A stretch of 64,000 nucleotides of DNA from NCBI RefSeq assembly GCF_036014175.1, contig NZ_CP107917.1, positions 1,488,001 through 1,552,000 of the forward strand. Reading direction: 5' to 3'. Source of the DNA: Streptomyces sp. NBC_00443. Lineage in GTDB: Bacteria > Actinomycetota > Actinomycetes > Streptomycetales > Streptomycetaceae. The position numbers and the translations under genes were made by a program. The notes below the pieces were generated by a model that saw only the letters and a list, made by a program, of their open reading frames with translations, did no database searches and was not told where the DNA came from. Position 1 is the first letter of the stretch. The number at the start of each line of letters is the position of its first letter. Of the stretch, positions 54,187 to 62,648 are shown one piece after another.

Positions 54187-54903
54187 TCAGTTCAGCAGCG
54201 CGGCCAAGTCCCGCTCCAGCCCGCGCCCCCGCCTGCTGACCACCCCGGCGGCGACGTCCGACAGCTTGCGGTTGGTGCCCTGGGAGATGCGGCGCAGTAC
54301 GCCGAAGGCAGTGTCGGCGTCGCAGCCGAGGACGTGCATGACGATGCCGCACGCCTGGTCGACGACGGGCCGGGAGCGCAGGGCGGCGCCGAGATGGTCG
54401 AGCTCGCTGAGCGCGGCGCGGTAGGAGCGGTCGCGGACCAGGCAGCTGGCGGCGAGTTCGCCGAGGGCGTGCACGGGCCCGTGCACGACGTCCTCCAAGG
54501 CGCCGGGCCGGAAGCTGTAGAGACTGAGCGTCACCGTGAGGCCGGAGCGGCGGAACGGGAGCGTGACGCTGGAGCGCACCCCCGAGTCGAGCGCGATGGC
54601 GCGATACTCCGGCCAGCGGTCGTCGCGCAGCAGGTCGGCCGAGTCGACGGGCTCGCCGCGTTCCAGGGCCGCCGGGATGGGCCCGTCCCCGGAGCGGAGC
54701 TGCACGGCGACGAGTCCGGCGAGGTCGGGGTGGGTGACGGCGGCGGGCCGCTCGGCACCCGACTCGGCCACCATGCTGCTCGCGCCGCAGCAGTCGGCGG
54801 TGCAGCGCATGGCCTGTTCGACCAGTTCGGACAGCCTGCGCCCGGGAAGGGCAGCTTCGGCGGACTGGTCTCCCCAGCGACCGACACGATCGTGAGCGGG
54901 CAT
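54187..54903 (-). CDS. GAF-ANTAR domain regulator
   Basis: A 238-residue protein with an N-terminal GAF-like sensor (VEQAMRCTADCCGASSMVAES, PEYRAIALDSGVRSSVTLPF) and a C-terminal ANTAR domain (LGAALRSRPVVDQACGIVMH, CDADTAFGVLRRISQGTNRK). ANTAR proteins bind RNA hairpins and antiterminate transcription, here perhaps in response to a small ligand or redox state. ATG 54903 follows GAGGAG at a normal distance. Divergent from a PAS-GAF gene. Confidence 0.9.
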   Translation of the reverse strand: MPAHDRVGRWGDQSAEAALPGRRLSELVEQAMRCTADCCGASSMVAESGAERPAAVTHPDLAGLVAVQLRSGDGPIPAALERGEPVDSADLLRDDRWPEYRAIALDSGVRSSVTLPFRRSGLTVTLSLYSFRPGALEDVVHGPVHALGELAASCLVRDRSYRAALSELDHLGAALRSRPVVDQACGIVMHVLGCDADTAFGVLRRISQGTNRKLSDVAAGVVSRRGRGLERDLAALLN

Positions 54904-55026
54904 CCTCAACTCCTCCTCATTTTGGGCGCTTTCCCGGTACTGCGCGGGGAAAACAGCGGGAGAACAGGGGGACCAGTTGGATCCCCGCCGCCCCGAGCCC
55001 TATCGCCGCCAGCTAGGTTCGTCCCC

Positions 55027-56172
55027 ATGGCGAAGACCGACGAATTCGGTGAAGAACTTGCGGATTTCGTGCGCCGCGTCGCGGAGCTCAAGGCGGCACG
55101 GTCCGTCACGGGAGGGGACCTGCCGACCGTCCTGGACGCGGCCATCTTCGAACTGGACCATGTCGCCGCCCAGTTGTGGCCGTCGTACGAGCGGCTGACC
55201 TCGGGCGGGCTGCCCCGTACGACGTCCGCCGACCGTCAGGAACAGCATCTGCTGCGGGCGGTGTTCCAGCGGTTCCCGCTGCCGGTCGCGCTGGTGGACC
55301 GGGAAGCGGTGGTGCGCCGGCTGAACTTCGCGGCGACGTCCTTCACCGGCGTACGGGCGGGCTATGCGACGGGCCGGCCGCTGACCGGGTTCCTCGCCCA
55401 TGCCGACCGGGCGGCGTTCCGTTCGCAGGCCGCCGCGGTGGCACGCGGCGAGGGCGACCGCAGCCTGACCCTGCACCTCCAGCAGCGCCCGTCCGTCCCG
55501 GTCCACGCGACCCTCACGGCGGTACGCCCCAGCGGGGAGCCCCACACCACCGTGCTGGTGGTGCTGCAGCCCGGAGACCTCCGCGCGACCGGCGTCCCGG
55601 CTCCGGGCGACAGCCCCACGACCCAGGTCCCCGACCTCACCGAGACCACCCGGCACGCGGCCCTGATGGACGTCCTGGACGAGATGACCACGGCCCTGCT
55701 GACGGCACCGCGCGGCGACCGTGAGGCAGTCGTCCGGCGCGCGGCCCAGGTCCTGCACGGCCGCTTCGCCGACTGGGTCATCGCCGACACGGGCACGGCC
55801 GGGGCGGCCGGCGCGACCGGACTGTCCCGTACGACCGTGCTGGCCCCTTCGGAGAAGGAGGCGAAGACGCTGGCGGCCCAGTCGCCGGCCGGCTGCCCCC
55901 TCGTGGTGGAGACGGCACGCACCGCCTCCCCGGCTCTCCAGGTCCGCCCGCCGAACCCGGACGCCTTCGGCCATGATGCCGAGGGCGCCCGGGTCCTCGT
56001 ACAGGCGAACGTCACCTCACTGCTGTGTGTGCCTCTCGCCGTCGAGGGCGCCGTGGCAGGCGTCCTGACGCTGTTCAGATCCGGCGCCCGCCTGGCGTTC
56101 TCGATGGCGGAGGCGCGGGCGATGGACACCATGTCCCGCCACATCGCACTTGCTGTGACAGGAACGCCCTGA
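55027..56172 (+). CDS. PAS-GAF sensor protein
   Basis: A 381-residue cytoplasmic sensor. An N-terminal helical part (DEFGEELADFVRRVAELK) is followed by a PAS-like domain (about 75-190; FQRFPLPVALVDREAVVRRLNF) and a GAF domain (about 215-375; DVLDEMTTALLTAPRG ... SLLCVPLAVEGAVAGVLTLF). No kinase, phosphatase or DNA-binding domain follows. It may modulate the adjacent ANTAR regulator or the sigma factor encoded convergently. Ligand unknown. Confidence 0.82.
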   Translation: MAKTDEFGEELADFVRRVAELKAARSVTGGDLPTVLDAAIFELDHVAAQLWPSYERLTSGGLPRTTSADRQEQHLLRAVFQRFPLPVALVDREAVVRRLNFAATSFTGVRAGYATGRPLTGFLAHADRAAFRSQAAAVARGEGDRSLTLHLQQRPSVPVHATLTAVRPSGEPHTTVLVVLQPGDLRATGVPAPGDSPTTQVPDLTETTRHAALMDVLDEMTTALLTAPRGDREAVVRRAAQVLHGRFADWVIADTGTAGAAGATGLSRTTVLAPSEKEAKTLAAQSPAGCPLVVETARTASPALQVRPPNPDAFGHDAEGARVLVQANVTSLLCVPLAVEGAVAGVLTLFRSGARLAFSMAEARAMDTMSRHIALAVTGTP

Positions 56173-56188
56173 GCGGCGCCTGGCCGTG

Positions 56189-56980
56189 TCAGCCCACGTC
56201 ATCGAGCACTTGCTCGCGCACCCGGCTGCAGCACCGGCTGATCAGCCGGGACACGTGCATCTGCGAGATACCGAGCTGTTCGGCGATCCGGCTCTGCGTC
56301 ATGTCCCCGAAGAAGCGCATGTACAAGATGGCGCGCTCACGCTCGGGCAGGGCCGCCAGCCGCGGCGCCACGGCCTCGCGGTCCACGACCGTGTCCAGTG
56401 CGGGATCGGCGGAGCCCAGCGCGTCGCTGAGCGAGTAGCCGTCCTCGCTGCCGGGCAGCTCCGCGTCCAGCGACAGGGCGGTGAAGCTCTCCAGCGCCTC
56501 CAGACCGACCTTGACGTCGGCCTCGCTCATGTCGGCGTGCTCGGCGATCTCCGCGACGCTCGGCCTGCGGCCCGAGACGGTCTGCAGGTCCTGGACCGCG
56601 AACCGCACGCGGTTACGCAGGTCCTGGACACGGCGCGGCACGTGCAGCGTCCACATGTGGTCGCGGAAGTGGCGCTTGATCTCACCGGTGATGGTGGGCA
56701 CGGCGTAGCTCTCGAAGGCGTTGCCGCGCTCGGGGTCGTAGCGGTCGACGGCCTTGACCAGCCCGAGGGCGGCCACCTGGCGCAGGTCGTCAAAGCTCTC
56801 GCCGCGGCTGCGGAAACGTCCCGCGAGCCGGTTGGCCATGGGCAGCCACGCCTCGACGATCCTCTCGCGGACGGAGTCGCGCAGCTGCCCCTCGGGCAGG
56901 GTGGCGAGCTTGCGGAAGTCTTCCGCGGTGTCGGGGGCGTCGTCGTGCGGGTGGTGCTTCGCGCTCACTGAGGTGGGCAT
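56189..56980 (-). CDS. RNA polymerase sigma factor, SigB/SigF family
   Basis: An alternative sigma factor of about 263 residues. Region 2 is ESFDDLRQVAALGLVKAVDRYDP with the -10-contacting RHFRDHMWTLHVPRRVQDL. Region 3 follows (GRRPSVAEIAEHADMSEADV), and region 4 is AALPERERAILYMRFFGDMT then QSRIAEQLGISQMHVSRLIS. Such factors direct stress and developmental regulons under anti-sigma control; no anti-sigma gene is adjacent. Start at 56980 with GGGAG upstream. It is divergent from the TPP enzyme. Confidence 0.95.
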   Translation of the reverse strand: MPTSVSAKHHPHDDAPDTAEDFRKLATLPEGQLRDSVRERIVEAWLPMANRLAGRFRSRGESFDDLRQVAALGLVKAVDRYDPERGNAFESYAVPTITGEIKRHFRDHMWTLHVPRRVQDLRNRVRFAVQDLQTVSGRRPSVAEIAEHADMSEADVKVGLEALESFTALSLDAELPGSEDGYSLSDALGSADPALDTVVDREAVAPRLAALPERERAILYMRFFGDMTQSRIAEQLGISQMHVSRLISRCCSRVREQVLDDVG

Positions 56981-57227
56981 CGTGCGTCGCAACTCCCTTG
57001 GTTGTGCTCTGGCTTGGACGGTCACCGAGGGAGTGCGGGGTGCGCGCCGGGGACCGGACACACCCGTGGCGGGAATTGCCGCTCCCACGGACGTGCCTCC
57101 TGTCCGAAGCACTGATTGTTCGCCTGCCCTCACTCCCGGTCCGCAAACACCCACGCGGGTTTTCCGCCCGCGCGGGGGGTCACTCGGAGCGGTGCCGCGC
57201 AGTCCCACCGAGCCCAGGAGGTCCCGC

Positions 57228-59039
57228 ATGAGCACCAAGGTCGCCGATCACATCCTGCAGCGCCTGCGCGAGTGGGGTGTGGAGCACGTCTTCGGATATC
57301 CCGGCGACGGCATCAACGGCCTGCTCGCCGCGTGGGGACGCGCCGACAACCAGCCCCTGTTCATCCAGTCCCGGCACGAGGAGATGTCCGCGTTCCAGGC
57401 GGTCGGCTACGCCAAGTTCAGCGGGCGTCTGGGGGTGTGCGCGGCGACCTCCGGACCCGGCGCCATCCATCTGCTCAACGGCTTGTACGACGCCAAGCTC
57501 GACCACGTCCCCGTCCTGGCGATCGTCGGCCAGACGCACCGCACCGCGATGGGCGGCTCGTACCAGCAGGAGGTGGACCTGCACTCGCTCTACAAGGACG
57601 TCGCCTCGGACTTCGTGGAGACGGTGACGGTCCCCGAGCAGCTGCCGAACGTCCTGGACCGGGCGATCCGCACCGCGTACGCCCGCCGCGCCCCCACGGC
57701 GATCATCGTTCCCGGCGACGTCCAGGAACTCGAGTACTCCGCCCCCACGCACGAGTTCAAGATGGTGCCCTCCAGCCTGGACAGCAGTAGCTGGACGGCG
57801 ACCCCCGCCGATGACTCGGTGCGCCGCGCGGCCGAGATCCTCAACTCCGGTGACAAGGTGGCCGTCCTGGTCGGCCAGGGCGCGTCCGGCGCACGGGCCG
57901 AGGTGGAGCAGATCGCCGAGCTGCTCGGCGCCGGCGTGGCCAAGGCGCTGCTCGGCAAGGACGCCCTGAGCGACGCACTGCCGTACGTCACCGGCGCGAT
58001 CGGCCTGCTGGGCACCCGCCCGTCGTACGAGCTCATGCGGGACTGCGACACCCTGCTGACGATCGGGTCCTCCTTCCCGTACACGCAGTTCCTGCCGGAG
58101 TTCGGCAAGGCGCGCGGGGTGCAGATCGACATCGACCCGCACATGGTCGGGATGCGCTATCCGTACGAGGTGAATCTCGTCGGCGACGCGAAGGCGACGC
58201 TGGAGCGGCTGATCCCGCTGATCCGCTCGGAGGAGCGCGGTCGCGAGTGGTACGACACGGTGTGCGACAACGTGGCACGCTGGCACGAGATCATGGACGG
58301 GCGGGCGAAGCTGTCGGCCGACCCCATCAACCCGGAGTACGTCACCCGCGCCCTGGACCCGCTGCTCCCCGACAACGCGATCGTCTCTTCCGACTCGGGT
58401 TCGGCGGCGAACTGGTACGCCCGCCACCTGACGATGCGCCCGGGCATGCGCGGGTCGCTGTCCGGGACGCTCGCGACGATGGGCTGCGGGGTGCCGTACG
58501 CGATCGGCGCCAAGTTCGCCCACCCGGACCGTCCGGCGATCGCGCTGGTCGGGGACGGGGCGATGCAGATGAACGGCCTGGCCGAGCTGATCACCGCGGC
58601 GAAGTACAAGGACCTGTGGGAGGACCCGCGCCTGGTCGTGGGCATCTTCAACAACCACGACCTCAACCAGGTCACCTGGGAGATGCGCGCCATGGAGGGC
58701 GCCCCGTCCTTCCTGCCGTCCCAGGAGCTCCCCGACGTCCAGTACGCCGCCTTCGCCCGCTCCCTCGGCCTGACCGGTATCCGCGTGGAGAAGCCTGAGG
58801 ACGTGGCGGCCGCCTGGCGCGCGGGGCTGGAGGCGGACGGGCCCGCGGTGATCGAGTTCCTCACCGACCCGGCCGTACCGCCGATCCCCCCGCACGCCAC
58901 GTGGGACCAGATGGAGGCGACGGCCGCGTCGATCCTGAAGGGGGACGCGGATCGCGGGTCGATGATCAGGCAGGGGTTCAAGGCGAAGATGCAGGAGTTC
59001 CTGCCGGGGCGGGACAAGCGGGACAGGAAGGGCGACTGA
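57228..59039 (+). CDS. Thiamine-pyrophosphate enzyme (pyruvate oxidase/acetolactate synthase-like)
   Basis: A ThDP-dependent enzyme of 603 residues. The N-terminal Pyr domain has FGYPGDGINGLLAAW and the catalytic Glu in RHEEMSAFQAVGYAKFSG. The C-terminal PP domain has the ThDP motif LVGDGAMQMNGLAELITAAK ... NNHDLNQV (GDG ... N). The middle domain lacks a clear FAD motif but resembles pyruvate oxidase and acetolactate synthase. No small regulatory subunit is adjacent, so biosynthetic ALS is unlikely. ATG 57228 with AGGAG at good spacing. Possibly stress-related. Confidence 0.88.
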   Translation: MSTKVADHILQRLREWGVEHVFGYPGDGINGLLAAWGRADNQPLFIQSRHEEMSAFQAVGYAKFSGRLGVCAATSGPGAIHLLNGLYDAKLDHVPVLAIVGQTHRTAMGGSYQQEVDLHSLYKDVASDFVETVTVPEQLPNVLDRAIRTAYARRAPTAIIVPGDVQELEYSAPTHEFKMVPSSLDSSSWTATPADDSVRRAAEILNSGDKVAVLVGQGASGARAEVEQIAELLGAGVAKALLGKDALSDALPYVTGAIGLLGTRPSYELMRDCDTLLTIGSSFPYTQFLPEFGKARGVQIDIDPHMVGMRYPYEVNLVGDAKATLERLIPLIRSEERGREWYDTVCDNVARWHEIMDGRAKLSADPINPEYVTRALDPLLPDNAIVSSDSGSAANWYARHLTMRPGMRGSLSGTLATMGCGVPYAIGAKFAHPDRPAIALVGDGAMQMNGLAELITAAKYKDLWEDPRLVVGIFNNHDLNQVTWEMRAMEGAPSFLPSQELPDVQYAAFARSLGLTGIRVEKPEDVAAAWRAGLEADGPAVIEFLTDPAVPPIPPHATWDQMEATAASILKGDADRGSMIRQGFKAKMQEFLPGRDKRDRKGD

Positions 59040-59050
59040 GCAGGACCCGA

Positions 59051-59063
59051 GCCGCGAAGCGGC
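59051..59063. terminator. Weak hairpin between TPP enzyme and small membrane protein genes
   Basis: GCCGC-GAA-GCGGC forms a 5-bp stem with a three-base loop between two convergent genes. Low strength. Confidence 0.3.
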
Positions 59064-59082
59064 ACACCCCGGGGGCGGCGCC

Positions 59083-59214
59083 TCAGTGACCGAGCGCCGC
59101 CCCATCCGGGCGGTCCTGGTCCGGTTCCCTCGGCAGCAGCAGTTCCTCGTAGCGGCCCAGTGCCAGCACAGCGCCGAGCATGAGAAGCGGGAGTAGCACA
59201 GCGAGCAGTGCCAT
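59083..59214 (-). CDS. Small single-helix membrane protein, 43 residues
   Basis: Starts MALLAVLLPLLMLGAVLALG, a single transmembrane helix, followed by an acidic/polar tail RYEELLLPREPDQDRPDG. AAGGA lies upstream at an acceptable distance. Translation length is too short for certainty, but the hydrophobic pattern is coding-like, and it stands in a stress-gene neighbourhood. A near-consensus sigma-B-type promoter (GTTT-N14-GGGTGA at 59264-59287, minus strand) precedes it. Function unknown. Confidence 0.6.
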   Translation of the reverse strand: MALLAVLLPLLMLGAVLALGRYEELLLPREPDQDRPDGAALGH

Positions 59215-59290
59215 GACCTGGTCCTTCCCCAGAACCGAACGTGTGTGGGGGATGAGATCCGGGTCACCCTGCCTGCCGTCGGCAAACCCT

Positions 59291-59315
59291 GTGTCGGCCT
59301 CCGATGTGCGGGTAC
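59291..59315 (+). promoter_or_regulatory. Sigma-B-type promoter for the DUF2795 gene
   Basis: GTGT-N15-GGGTAC, an exact fit to GNNT-N14-16-GGGTAC/T, with GGGTAC at 59310-59315 ending 31 bp before the start codon. Confidence 0.65.
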
Positions 59316-59346
59316 GCGGTGCGGACGCGAAGATCTGGAGGGAGTC

Positions 59347-59748
59347 ATGCAGCGAGGCAGTGACCGGCTGAGCGTCCATCGTGACGACGAGATGAAGCAC
59401 GAACTGCAGGGGCTGCTGCGATCCGGGCATCCCACCCGGACGGAGGAGTGGCACGATCCGGAACCGACCGCCGACGACGACCTTGAGGTCGCGGGCGGCC
59501 CGGTGGCACCGGGGACGCCCACGGCCTCCCTGGCGGTGGTCCGGCTGGAGCTGGCCCGGTTCCTGGGCCGCAACTCGTTCCCGGCGACCCCGCGGGAGCT
59601 GATGGGCGTGCTGCGCCGCGGGTACGCCCCCGACGCCCTGGTCGAGCCGATGGAGCGCCTGCCGCGCTCGACGCGCTACGCCAACGTCCAGGAGCTGGCC
59701 GAGGCCCTGACCGGGGGCGGGCGGTCCACGCGCCGGAGTAACGCATAG
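59347..59748 (+). CDS. DUF2795 domain-containing protein
   Basis: A 133-residue protein. The C-terminal half carries DUF2795: VVRLELARFLGRNSFPATPR, ELMGVLRRGYAPDALVEPME and RLPRSTRYANVQELAEAL. The domain is common in actinobacterial stress-inducible small proteins of unknown function. The N-terminal half is acidic and variable. ATG 59347 with GGAGGGAG upstream. Preceded by a sigma-B-type promoter. Confidence 0.8.
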   Translation: MQRGSDRLSVHRDDEMKHELQGLLRSGHPTRTEEWHDPEPTADDDLEVAGGPVAPGTPTASLAVVRLELARFLGRNSFPATPRELMGVLRRGYAPDALVEPMERLPRSTRYANVQELAEALTGGGRSTRRSNA

Positions 59749-59767
59749 CGGCCCGGTCGGTGGGTAC
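59743..59767 (+). promoter_or_regulatory. Sigma-B-type promoter for the CBS-domain gene
   Basis: GCAT-N15-GGGTAC with GGGTAC at 59762-59767, 67 bp before the CBS-protein start. The -35-like element overlaps the stop of the preceding gene. Confidence 0.65.
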
Positions 59768-59834
59768 TGCGGGCGGGGTCACGCCGCCACGGCCGCGGCA
59801 CCCGTCACCGGCCGGGAACGCAGGAGGGCCAGCG

Positions 59835-60254
59835 ATGGCTGAATTCGTGAAGGACGTCATGACGCCGGGCGTGGTCGCCGTCCGCCCGGACGCCTCGCTC
59901 GTCGAGGCGGCACAGCTGATGCGGGCACAGGACATCGGTGATGTCGTGGTGGCCGACGGCCAGGACGTCGTGGGTGTCCTCACCGACCGTGACATCACGG
60001 TGCGGGCGGTCGCGGACGGCGCCGATCCGCTGACGGTGAGCGTCCGGTCGGTGTGCACCCGCAACCCGGTGGTGATCGACCCGGGCGAACGGGTCTCCGT
60101 CGCGGTCGCGTTGATGCGCGAGCACTCCGTACGGCGGCTGCCGGTCGTCGAGGGCGGGCTCCCGGTCGGCGTCGTCAGCCTCGGCGACCTCGCGGAGACC
60201 GAGGACCCCGACTCGGCGCTGGCGGACATCAGCCGCGCCGCTCCGGGCGGGTGA
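59835..60254 (+). CDS. CBS-domain protein (HRP1-like)
   Basis: A 139-residue protein made of two CBS motifs: FVKDVMTPGVVAVRPDASLV with AAQLMRAQDIGDVVVADGQD and RDITVRAVADGA, then SVCTRNPVVIDPGERVSVAV with ALMREHSVRRLPVVEGGLPV. It resembles Mycobacterium HRP1 (Rv2626c), a DosR-induced protein, and binds adenine nucleotides in the family model. Start 59835 with AGGAGG upstream. Confidence 0.9.
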   Translation: MAEFVKDVMTPGVVAVRPDASLVEAAQLMRAQDIGDVVVADGQDVVGVLTDRDITVRAVADGADPLTVSVRSVCTRNPVVIDPGERVSVAVALMREHSVRRLPVVEGGLPVGVVSLGDLAETEDPDSALADISRAAPGG

Positions 60255-60549
60255 CCGGTGAGCCACGACCGGCCCGGCGGGATCAGCGCCTACGGCGCCA
60301 CCGTCCGCCGTCTGAGGTCAAGCCGGTCGAGCAGCACCTCCACAGCTTTCCGGAGTCGCTGCCGTCCGGCGGGCCGGCCGCGATCATGTGCCTGCACGCC
60401 GGCCAGGTCAGGCCCCCGCTGCGCGGCGGACGCGGCGATCCCCACGCGTGGCATCTCGTGCCGCGTCGGCGGCCGGTGTCGCGCGGGACAAGAAGCGCTT
60501 CATGAGCGACGAGGCCCACTTCAGGGCCGACAAGGAGAGTCGAGGCATC
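60255..60549 (+). other. 295-bp gap with partial open frames, no recognisable gene
   Basis: Begins with GTGAGCCACGACCGGCCCGG, a possible start for a short frame reading SHDRPGGISAYGATVRRL, then continues in a second frame with KPVEQHLHSFPESLPSGGPA. The frame change suggests a decayed gene, but no family was recognised. Its last part holds an ATG at 60502 that could extend the next gene. Confidence 0.4.
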
Positions 60550-61104
60550 ATGCGTATCGCATTTCTGACCGCACCCGAGGGCGTCGAGGAGGTCGAGCTC
60601 ACCGATCCGTGGCAGGCGGCGGTGAACGCGGGCCATGAGCCGGTGCTCGTGTCGACGAAGCCGGGCACGATCCAGGCGTTCCACCATCTCGACAAGGCCG
60701 ACAAGTTCCCCGTGCAGGAGGTCGTGGGTGAGACGTCGGCCGACTCCTTCGGCGGGCTGGTCCTGCCGGGCGGGGTCGCCAACCCGGACTATCTGCGGAC
60801 GAACAGCAAGGCCGTCGCGTTCGTGCGGGACTTCTTCGAGCAGGGCCGGCCGGTCGCCGCGATCTGCCATGCCGCGTGGACGCTGGTGGAGGCGGACGTC
60901 GTGCGCGGCCGGGTGCTGACCTCCTGGCCGAGCCTGCAGACGGACATCCGCAACGCGGGCGGCACCTGGGTCGACGAGCAGGTGCGGATCTGCGACCACG
61001 GCAACAACAAGCTGGTCACCAGCCGCAAGCCGGACGATCTGAAGGCGTTCTGCGAGACGTTCCTGGAGGTGTTCGCCAGGGAGTCCAGGAGGGAGGCCGT
61101 CTGA
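60550..61104 (+). CDS. DJ-1/PfpI-family protein
   Basis: A 184-residue protein with the flavodoxin-like DJ-1/PfpI fold. The nucleophile elbow is PVAAICHAAWTLVEADVVRG with Cys106-His107, and the Glu/Asp partner region is in the first strand (LTAPEGVEEVELTD). FGGLVLPGGVANPDYLR and LTSWPSLQTDIRNAGGTWVD are typical. Family members act as deglycases, glyoxalases or stress proteases. Start 60550 is used because of the GGAGAG upstream; 60502 would add 16 residues. Follows the stress proteins on the same strand. Confidence 0.92.
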   Translation: MRIAFLTAPEGVEEVELTDPWQAAVNAGHEPVLVSTKPGTIQAFHHLDKADKFPVQEVVGETSADSFGGLVLPGGVANPDYLRTNSKAVAFVRDFFEQGRPVAAICHAAWTLVEADVVRGRVLTSWPSLQTDIRNAGGTWVDEQVRICDHGNNKLVTSRKPDDLKAFCETFLEVFARESRREAV

Positions 61105-61161
61105 CGCGGCCCACCTCATCCGGGGGTCACCTCATCCGGGGGTCATCCGGGGTGCCCGTTC

Positions 61162-61419
61162 TCAGCCCGTGCCGCGGTCGCGGGCGCCCTCGCGGGTGCG
61201 GCCCGGGGCCACGGTGCGGCGTGGGTTGCGGCGCAGGTATTCGCCCTCCAGCTGCGCCATGCGATCGTTGTGGGCCCGCAGCGCGTCGTTCGAGCCGTAC
61301 AGCAGCGTGTCGTGGCGCGTCCGGTGGATGGTCTCCAGCTCCTTCATGAGCTGCTGGTCGTCCAGCCGGCCGGGGTCGACTCCGGTCATGGTGGTACCCC
61401 GCTCGTCGTGTTCAGTCAT
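61162..61419 (-). CDS. DUF6158-type small protein
   Basis: An 85-residue charged protein: LDDQQLMKELETIHRTRHDT then LLYGSNDALRAHNDRMAQLE followed by GEYLRRNPRRTVAPGR. This pattern matches a small actinobacterial family (DUF6158) often seen near stress genes. Start ATG 61419 is chosen; an in-frame ATG at 61389 with a G-rich site is possible. Function unknown. Divergent from the baeRF-type gene. Confidence 0.7.
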   Translation of the reverse strand: MTEHDERGTTMTGVDPGRLDDQQLMKELETIHRTRHDTLLYGSNDALRAHNDRMAQLEGEYLRRNPRRTVAPGRTREGARDRGTG

Positions 61420-61432
61420 GCGGTCCGGGTAC
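61408..61432 (+). promoter_or_regulatory. Sigma-B-type promoter for the baeRF gene
   Basis: GTGT-N15-GGGTAC with GGGTAC at 61427-61432, 46 bp ahead of the baeRF start. Its -10 is part of the palindrome GGGTACCC, so the opposite strand also presents GGGTAC toward the DUF6158 gene, though without a good upstream element. Confidence 0.65.
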
Positions 61433-61478
61433 CCGCCCGCTGAGCACACAGCACCCGAGCGGAGTACGGGAGACAGCC

Positions 61479-62585
61479 ATGGATCTCGCCTTCCTGCATC
61501 CACTGTACGAACACCCCGGGCCCTGGGCCTCCGTGTACGTGGGCACGTCGCGGCATACGGAGGACACTCCTCATGAGCGGCACCTGACGGCCAGGGCCCT
61601 GTCCCGCGAGCTGGCCGGGCAGGGAGCCGACGACGCGACCTGCCGGGCCGTACGGGACGCGCTGGAAGGACTGGAGCACTCATCGGAGCCGCACGGCCGC
61701 GCGATCTTCGCCCGGGCGGGTGAGGTGGCCCTGGATCCGCCCCTGGCCCGCGCCCCGCAGCGCGACAGCGCGAACTGGGCGCCGCTGCCGCACACCGCTC
61801 CCCTGCTGGAGCTGGCGGGCGAGGACCCGGTGTGCGTGGTGGCGTACGTCGACCGCAGGGGCGCCGCCTTCGAGCTGCGCACCGCGCTGGGCCGGCAGGA
61901 CGTCGGTGCGGTCACCGGGCGGCAGCATCCGGTGCACCGGACGAGCACGGCCGACTGGTCCGAGCGGCACTTCCAGCTCAAGGTGGAGAACACCTGGGAG
62001 CACAACGCGGCCGAGATCGCCGACGCGCTCACTGTCTGCCAGGAAGAGACCCGTGCCGACCTGCTGATCCTCGTGGGGGACGACCGCGAGCGGCGGACCG
62101 TGCACGAACGCCTGCCGCAGCGGCTGCACGACCTCGTGGTCGAGGCCCCGCACGGCACCGGCAGCCGACTGCTCGACGAGGACGTCGAACAGGCCCGCGC
62201 GGACCACGTACGGCAGCGGGCGGCGCGGGAACTGGAACGGTTCCTGGCGGCCCGCGAGCCCGGGCCCGAGGGCCGCGCCGGAGCCGTGGAGGGCGTACCC
62301 GCCCTGATGGAGGCCGCGCGCGAGCACCGCATCGATGAACTCCTGATCCGCCCGGACAGCCCCGACGCCCACCGGGAGGTCTGGGTCGGCGAGGACCCGG
62401 ACCAGCTGGCGGTGCGCCGCACCGACCTGAAGATCCTCGGCGAACAGAACTCCTGGTCGGCCCGAGCCGACGACGCCCTGCTCCGGTGCGCGGTCGCGAC
62501 GGGCGCCGGAGCGTTGTCGGTCACCCCGACGGGGCCGGAGAAGCACCCGGCGGGCGGGTTGGGAGCACTGCTGCGCTGGACGTGA
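61479..62585 (+). CDS. baeRF2/Vms1-like protein (bacterial archaeo-eukaryotic release factor homologue)
   Basis: A 368-residue protein similar in layout to Mycobacterium Rv2629. The N-terminal domain begins LAFLHPLYEHPGPWASVYVG, the middle domain includes VVAYVDRRGAAFELRTALGR and HFQLKVENTWEHNAAEIADA, and a C-terminal domain has VPALMEAAREHRIDELLIRP. The eRF1-like middle domain suggests binding to stalled ribosomes or peptidyl-tRNA. The GGQ of genuine release factors is not evident. Rv2629 belongs to the DosR dormancy regulon. Transcribed from a sigma-B-type promoter. Confidence 0.88.
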   Translation: MDLAFLHPLYEHPGPWASVYVGTSRHTEDTPHERHLTARALSRELAGQGADDATCRAVRDALEGLEHSSEPHGRAIFARAGEVALDPPLARAPQRDSANWAPLPHTAPLLELAGEDPVCVVAYVDRRGAAFELRTALGRQDVGAVTGRQHPVHRTSTADWSERHFQLKVENTWEHNAAEIADALTVCQEETRADLLILVGDDRERRTVHERLPQRLHDLVVEAPHGTGSRLLDEDVEQARADHVRQRAARELERFLAAREPGPEGRAGAVEGVPALMEAAREHRIDELLIRPDSPDAHREVWVGEDPDQLAVRRTDLKILGEQNSWSARADDALLRCAVATGAGALSVTPTGPEKHPAGGLGALLRWT

Positions 62586-62615
62586 GCGGTCTGCCCCCTG
62601 GGGGCGGCAGCTCAC
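62582..62615. terminator. Hairpin after the baeRF gene
   Basis: GTGAG (62582-62586) pairs with CTCAC (62611-62615), and inside CTGCC (62591-62595) pairs with GGCAG (62606-62610) with further C/G pairs. It contains the stop codon and lies between convergent genes. Confidence 0.5.
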
Positions 62616-62648
62616 GGGGGCGGGTAGGGGCGGTGCGGGCGAGGAGAG

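Noticed and set aside
57180..59573. 797-residue open frame opposite the TPP enzyme
   Set aside because: Antisense shadow; the sense strand has complete ThDP motifs.
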